NCBI GenBank assembly: GCA_910584235.1
Contig: CAJTZD010000066.1
Span: forward strand, 1 to 18,106
DNA: 18,106 nt
Source of the DNA: an uncultured Acetatifactor sp.
GTDB lineage: Bacteria; Bacillota; Clostridia; Lachnospirales; Lachnospiraceae
Direction of reading: 5' to 3'
Part shown: positions 14,727 to 18,106 of the stretch, one piece after another
Position numbering within the stretch: position 1 is the stretch's first letter
How the letters are laid out: each line of letters starts with the position of its first letter
Program-made: the position numbers and the translations under genes
Notes under the pieces: generated by a model
Databases searched by the model: none
What the model saw: only the letters and a program-made list of their open reading frames with translations
What the model was told of the DNA's origin: nothing

Positions 14727-14853
14727 GAATACACCTCCTGACCAGAATGCAATTTACGTTTATGGCTGAAAACGCTCACATTTTTATTCTATCATAATGG
14801 GAACGGTTTTACCACCCTTTCCGGCAATTTTTCAATTTCTTAATGAATTTATG

Positions 14854-14865
14854 GTTTGTACAAAC
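14854..14865. other. 12-bp perfect palindrome beyond the cvfB stop
   Basis: GTTTGTACAAAC is a perfect dyad five bases past the end of the cvfB-like gene, in the 144-base gap before yjfB. There is no T-run, so it is not an obvious terminator. It could be an operator for the downstream gene or the short hairpin of a weak terminator. Nothing else stands out in the gap. Confidence 0.25.
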
Positions 14866-14870
14866 AGCCT

Positions 14871-15710
14871 TTATCTTATCCTGCCGATAGAGTACTGCCC
14901 GATCTCGATTTTCTTCTCTTTCAGAAGCCGGCCCACAGCCCGCTTGAACTCATTCTTGCTCATACCGGTCTCCTGCCGGATACGCTCCGGGGAAGCCTTG
15001 TCCGTAAAGGGCAGCATACCGCCGTTTTCCTCGATCATGGTCAGAATCTTCTCCGCGTCCTTGTCCATCTGCAGGTAAGCTTTGTCTCTGATGCCCAAAG
15101 TCAGTTTTCCGTCCTCCCGCACCTGGATAACCCTGGCCTCCACATCCTTTCCCAGCTCCACGTTTCCATAGAGCTCTTTCTGGGGAATCAGGCCGGAGTA
15201 AAGATTGTCCACAGCCACAAAAGCGCCGAAGTTGTCGCTGATCTCGTAGACACGGCCTTTTACTTTGTCATCCTTTCCGTAGGAGCTGTCCGTGCGCAGA
15301 TTATCGTACACATTCATGGTGGCACAGAGTCTGTCGCTTTTATCGATATAAAGGGATACCAATACCTTATCCCCCTGCTCCACCTTGCCCCGCTGCTGTT
15401 TAAAGGGCAGCAGCAGATCCTTTTCCAGGCCCCAGTCCAGGAACGCTCCTATTTTACCGGTCTGCGCCACGGCCAGCTCCGCCACCTGGCCCAGGACAAG
15501 CTTCGGCTCCCTGGTGGTGGCGATAAGCCTGTCCTGGGAATCCCGGTAGATGAACACTTCCATCACATCTCCCACATTGCACTCCGGCGGCACCTGCTTG
15601 CGGGGCAGAAGCACCCGGGGATCGTCCTCTTCAGCGGAAACCGCCAGATAGATGCCGAATTCCACTTTTTTTACCACTGTCAGCTGCTGCTTTTCACCTA
15701 AGTTTATCAT
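14871..15710 (-). CDS. cvfB: CvfB-like S1-domain RNA-binding protein
   Basis: A 279-residue cytosolic protein of the CvfB/YitL family: tandem S1-type OB-fold domains and a C-terminal winged helix. It opens INLGEKQQLTVVKKVEFGIY, then has TGKIGAFLDWGLEKDLLLP (second S1 repeat), VKGRVYEISDNFGAFVAVD (third), and the winged helix with TGMSKNEFKRAVGRLLKE. CvfB affects virulence and gene expression in staphylococci, probably through RNA; its target here is unknown. The frame extends upstream to 15788, and an ATG at 15716 exists, but GGGGG is well spaced only for the ATG at 15710, where family members usually start. The stop is followed by a 12-bp palindrome. Confidence 0.88.
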   Translation of the reverse strand: MINLGEKQQLTVVKKVEFGIYLAVSAEEDDPRVLLPRKQVPPECNVGDVMEVFIYRDSQDRLIATTREPKLVLGQVAELAVAQTGKIGAFLDWGLEKDLLLPFKQQRGKVEQGDKVLVSLYIDKSDRLCATMNVYDNLRTDSSYGKDDKVKGRVYEISDNFGAFVAVDNLYSGLIPQKELYGNVELGKDVEARVIQVREDGKLTLGIRDKAYLQMDKDAEKILTMIEENGGMLPFTDKASPERIRQETGMSKNEFKRAVGRLLKEKKIEIGQYSIGRIR

Positions 15711-15864
15711 ATCCATACCCCCACTATCAATCGCGCCTCCCGTCACGCTGCCAGCGGCGTCGGCGCCTTTCCTAACGGCACAGGCCAATTTTACCCGGCT
15801 CTTTCTATTTGCTCCTGCGGCCCCTCATGCGGAGACGGCCTTGTACCCATATCCTCTCCCGTTT

Positions 15865-16584
15865 TTAGTCTGCGGCTTCCGGTCTCCTGAACTCTGCCAC
15901 CACATAAGGGCTTTCTTCCTGATTCTCCAGCGTCACCCAGACACTGTCCTCCCTCTGCGAAACCCGGGGCATCAATATGTCTCCCAGAAAAGCCTGCCTC
16001 TTATACTCTGCACGCACCTGCCTAATCGCAAAGCCCTCCGGCAGATAGTCCATGGCAATGTCAATGAACTGCTGGTTGTTCACATGATGGTTCGTATCCA
16101 GATGATGCTGCTTTACGGTCACAGGCTCCCTCAGCTCCCCACCGGCCGGCACCGTGATCTTGCGGGGCGCGTAGTCCATTGCCAGCCTTTCCTCCAGCCT
16201 GTATCCCTCTGTCATGGCCTCCGGAATGGCAGTGGGCTTATTGGTTCCGGTGTCCAGCAGACTCCACAGGGAATTGGCTTTTGCCAGGAATTCTCCCCTT
16301 TCGTCTTTTAGAAAGAAATTCCGGTATCCCAGAAATCCTTTCAGGCTATAGGGCAGCGTCCCCACAGTTACCCTCTCTCCCATGGCGGGGTAACGCTCCA
16401 CCGCGATCTGCCAGGATGAAAGCACCCAGACCATGTGCATCTCTTTTAAGTATGCCAGGCCCAGCCCCAGATCCTCTGACTGGAATGTGGAGCAGTCCTG
16501 GAAATAGTTGATAAGGGAAGCCATCGTGAGCTTCCCCTCGCTGTCAGTCTCGCTGTATCTGATCCTGCTGTCAAATGTGTACAT
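15865..16584 (-). CDS. Acyl-ACP thioesterase
   Basis: Hydrolyses acyl-ACP to free acid and ACP; cytosolic double hot-dog protein. The 239-residue sequence starts with SRIRYSETDSEGKLTMASLI, the hot-dog substrate helix region, and carries WQIAVERYPAMGERVTVGTL. The second domain has HHLDTNHHVNNQQFID, the bacterial form of the plant FatA/FatB active-site block; Asn165 and His167 are the likely catalytic pair. GGAGG lies seven bases before the chosen ATG, although the frame is open to 16698. It stands between the CPBP protease gene (67-base gap) and cvfB (154-base gap). The gap to cvfB has no clear terminator. Substrate chain length cannot be told. It might act on the ACP of the pse operon only in principle; there is no context for that. 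Confidence 0.85.
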   Translation of the reverse strand: MYTFDSRIRYSETDSEGKLTMASLINYFQDCSTFQSEDLGLGLAYLKEMHMVWVLSSWQIAVERYPAMGERVTVGTLPYSLKGFLGYRNFFLKDERGEFLAKANSLWSLLDTGTNKPTAIPEAMTEGYRLEERLAMDYAPRKITVPAGGELREPVTVKQHHLDTNHHVNNQQFIDIAMDYLPEGFAIRQVRAEYKRQAFLGDILMPRVSQREDSVWVTLENQEESPYVVAEFRRPEAAD

Positions 16585-16651
16585 AGAAAAACCTCCTCTT
16601 TTCCGGCAAAATCCCGCCTGCCGAACCGCTCTCACCGGATGATACCTTGTG

Positions 16652-17740
16652 TCATGCGAGCAATTGGTAGATGATTGTCGCAATCCAGAAAATTTCATAA
16701 AAGACCATGCCCAGGTTCAAAAATACGGTATGGACTTTCTCCCCTTTCGGAATTACTACCGGCCCCTGGGCAAAAGTGAACTTTCTTTTTGCAAGAAAAA
16801 CAATAAACAGAACCACCCCTGTTATAATGCATCCGAAAACAAACAGGAAAAACACGCCGTATGCCAGTATACCCGCCAGATTCTCGCTGGCATAAGCAAA
16901 CAGAGCGGCCGTATCCCCCCGACCGGCTATCTCCAGGTACTCGTCCAGCGAAACCCATCTGCCCAGCGCAGAGGTCACCAGCCCTCCCATAAAGTTGATC
17001 ATCATATGAATGGCAATGGTAATTTTCAGATTGCCGGTCTTTACATAAAGATAAGCCAGAAATACTCCCAGCACAAAAGCATAGACAAACTGATTCAAAT
17101 TGCCGTGAAACAGGCCAAACATAAATCCGGACAGGAGAACGGCCGTTCCCTCTCCATATCGGATTGCCCTTTCCACAATCAGCTTGCGGAAGACATATTC
17201 CTCTATAACAGGCGCGCAAATCACCATAATCAGCGCAATCATCCACAGGCTGACAGAGTCCGTCACATTGGCCAGCTGATTCTGCACATCTCCGCCTTTC
17301 AAAAGCCCTATGAAAGTGGTAATGATATTCCCGATGATGTTGGTCAGATATACCGCGCCAAAGGACATGATCACGGCAAGGACAAAATGTCCCGGTTTCA
17401 TTCGGCGGCGTTCCACCTTTTGTGCCGGAACCGTCCTTACCAGCAGGATAGTCACCGGCATACCGATCAGATACATTGGCACCATGGAACTCAGCAGAAG
17501 CAAATCCCCGTTTTGCGTCAGCTCCGGCCACAGATATATACTGATTGCAGAAACCAGAATCTGCACCGCATATATCACTATGACCCCCAGCATGTACATC
17601 CCTCCCAGCCAGGAGAAATGTTTCCTGATCTTTCTCAATATCCGGCCTGCAGCAATTAATATCTGATTGTCGTCCGGTTTCGGACTTTGCTGCATGAAAA
17701 ACTGCCCGTCCGCCGTTATCTGTCCGTTCATTCCATCCAT
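16652..17740 (-). CDS. CPBP family intramembrane metalloprotease
   Basis: A 362-residue polytopic membrane protein (about seven or eight hydrophobic segments) with a roughly 40-residue polar lead. The three CPBP (Abi/CAAX protease) motifs are intact: EEYVFR (Glu180, Glu181, Arg185), FGLFHGN with His212, and IHMMINF with His245 and Asn249. Such enzymes cleave substrates inside the membrane; the family includes eukaryotic Rce1 and bacterial bacteriocin-maturation or immunity proteins. No bacteriocin gene is visible nearby. The stop is 67 bases before the thioesterase start, so the pair may be cotranscribed. The start at 17740 is the first ATG; a second ATG three codons on (17731) has a purine-rich GGATGGA just before it and is a real alternative. 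Confidence 0.88.
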   Translation of the reverse strand: MDGMNGQITADGQFFMQQSPKPDDNQILIAAGRILRKIRKHFSWLGGMYMLGVIVIYAVQILVSAISIYLWPELTQNGDLLLLSSMVPMYLIGMPVTILLVRTVPAQKVERRRMKPGHFVLAVIMSFGAVYLTNIIGNIITTFIGLLKGGDVQNQLANVTDSVSLWMIALIMVICAPVIEEYVFRKLIVERAIRYGEGTAVLLSGFMFGLFHGNLNQFVYAFVLGVFLAYLYVKTGNLKITIAIHMMINFMGGLVTSALGRWVSLDEYLEIAGRGDTAALFAYASENLAGILAYGVFFLFVFGCIITGVVLFIVFLAKRKFTFAQGPVVIPKGEKVHTVFLNLGMVFYEIFWIATIIYQLLA

Positions 17741-17804
17741 CTTCTATGATTCTCCTATCCGACACGGCAGCCGCAAACAGGCCCCGTGCCATGTATCTGA
17801 TTTC

Positions 17805-17832
17805 AGTGTAACATATCTTGGAATATTTGAAA
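17805..17832 (-). promoter_or_regulatory. Possible promoter of the CPBP-thioesterase genes
   Basis: On the minus strand TTTCAA (17827-17832) and TACACT (17805-17810), with a TG two bases before the -10, are spaced by 16 bases. Both boxes match consensus at only four of six positions. It lies 65 bases before the CPBP start and directly behind the terminator of the preceding orphan tail, where a promoter is expected. Confidence 0.3.
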
Positions 17833-17858
17833 AGAGGCTGATTATTCCCCAGCCTCTT
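17830..17858 (-). terminator. Rho-independent terminator at the end of the orphan coding tail
   Basis: Read leftward, AAGAGGCTG (17850-17858) pairs with CAGCCTCTT (17832-17840) over nine bases and is followed by TTTT. The TAA stop of the orphan reading frame falls in the loop (17842-17844). Confidence 0.65.
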
Positions 17859-18000
17859 CCACAACAGGGCGCAGCCTGATAATGTCGAACTGCCCTGCAA
17901 CCCTGTCCGGGTCTTTGACAGCTCCATAACACAAAAAGTATCTACAGGCCGCATAAAGCCTGTATTTTTTTGTCAAATTTTCTGTTGCAATATATAGCAT
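17842..18000 (-). pseudogene. Orphan C-terminal coding tail, probably a truncated gene
   Basis: A 52-codon open frame ending at TAA (17842-17844), inside its terminator loop. The last part reads VKDPDRVAGQFDIIRLRPVV, then EEAGE, which has the look of real coding sequence: regular codon use and a typical charged C-terminus. The ATG at 17998-18000 has no ribosome binding site, and the upstream part is AT-rich and unlike the rest. I think it is the end of a gene whose 5' part was removed by the IS1634-type element that starts to its right. I do not recognise the family. It could also be a short chance frame. Confidence 0.35.
17944..17971 (+). terminator. Rightward rho-independent terminator ahead of the IS1634-type gene
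   Basis: ACAGGC (17944-17949) and GCCTGT (17958-17963) form a 6-bp stem with an 8-base loop, followed by A and seven Ts. No rightward gene ends here, so it probably shields the transposase gene from outside transcription, as many insertion sequences do. Confidence 0.5.
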
Positions 18001-18044
18001 TATATGGTAATATATAGTGAGACGCTATATGGAGGCAATACGAC

Positions 18045-18106
18045 ATGAAAATAACGACATCTAAATCTAAAAATTCTGAATCCTTTTATATAACCCAGTC
18101 CTACAT
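18045..18106 (+). mobile_element. IS1634-type transposase, N-terminal part only
   Basis: Partial gene: 20 codons are present and the rest is beyond the right edge. The start KITTSKSKNSESFYITQSY matches my memory of the opening of IS1634-family (IS4-like, DDE) transposases in Clostridia. GGAGG lies nine bases before the ATG. The upstream 70 bases are AT-rich and have a terminator hairpin, as at the left end of an insertion sequence, but the exact terminal inverted repeat cannot be set without the other end. Confidence 0.6.

Noticed and set aside
14727..14820. A sigma-D (flagellar) promoter before the yjfB-like gene
   Set aside because: A TAAA-containing -35-like stretch exists on the minus strand, but the expected GCCGATAT-like -10 is not found at a proper distance.
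16695..17954. A leftward open frame of about 420 codons overlapping the CPBP gene
   Set aside because: Same strand but another frame; the CPBP frame has three intact motifs and membrane segments, while this one has Cys/Arg-rich low-complexity sequence.
17830..17971. A small RNA (for example 6S-like) between the two opposing hairpins
   Set aside because: The stretch reads better as the end of a coding frame with its own terminator, and the two terminators point in opposite directions; no known RNA consensus was recognised.
1..18106. CRISPR array, tRNA or rRNA genes
   Set aside because: No regularly spaced repeats, cloverleaf-like sequences or conserved rRNA stretches were seen on either strand.

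Overview
The window looks like a Clostridia chromosome, most probably Lachnospiraceae. The reasons are strong AGGAGG-type ribosome binding sites, moderate GC content, a CdaR-ftsE-ftsX-M23-S41 gene order, a YjfB-type small motility protein, a CvfB protein, and fragments of an Rpn/PD-(D/E)XK-type gene and an IS1634-type transposase at the two edges. This placement rests on recalled family resemblance; no database search was possible.

Left edge (1-606): the 5' end of a leftward PD-(D/E)XK nuclease/transposase-like gene with a clear promoter, then a decayed leftward fragment of an aminoglycoside-nucleotidyltransferase-like gene that has an in-frame stop and no 5' part. A strong extended -10 promoter (607-635) then fires rightward.

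Pseudaminic acid operon (670-7158, + strand): GT52-type glycosyltransferase, PseF (CMP-Pse synthetase), FkbH-like HAD protein, acyl carrier protein, PseH-like GNAT, PseI (Pse synthase) and PseG (UDP-sugar hydrolase). Several genes overlap by ATGA, so this is one transcription unit. The first two enzymes of the standard pathway, PseB and PseC, are absent here and must be encoded elsewhere. The unusual part is the FkbH + ACP pair directly ahead of the N-acyltransferase. It suggests that a three-carbon glyceryl-type acyl group, made on the ACP, is put on the sugar, giving a non-standard N-acyl or O-acyl pseudaminic acid that the GT52 enzyme would transfer to a surface glycan or flagellin.

A bidirectional terminator (7144-7176) separates this operon from a convergent leftward block (14343 down to 7193): CdaR-type regulator, ftsE, ftsX, an EnvC-like M23 protein with a coiled coil, a CtpA-type S41 protease, and a GT39-like membrane glycosyltransferase. 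FtsEX plus a coiled-coil M23 protein is the usual machine for activated peptidoglycan cleavage at the division site; the protease and the membrane glycosyltransferase complete an envelope operon.

Further right, all leftward, are a YjfB-like motility protein with its own terminator, CvfB (S1-domain RNA-binding protein), an acyl-ACP thioesterase, and a CPBP intramembrane protease. The right edge holds a short orphan coding tail with its terminator, then a rightward terminator and the start of an IS1634-type transposase, which runs off the window.
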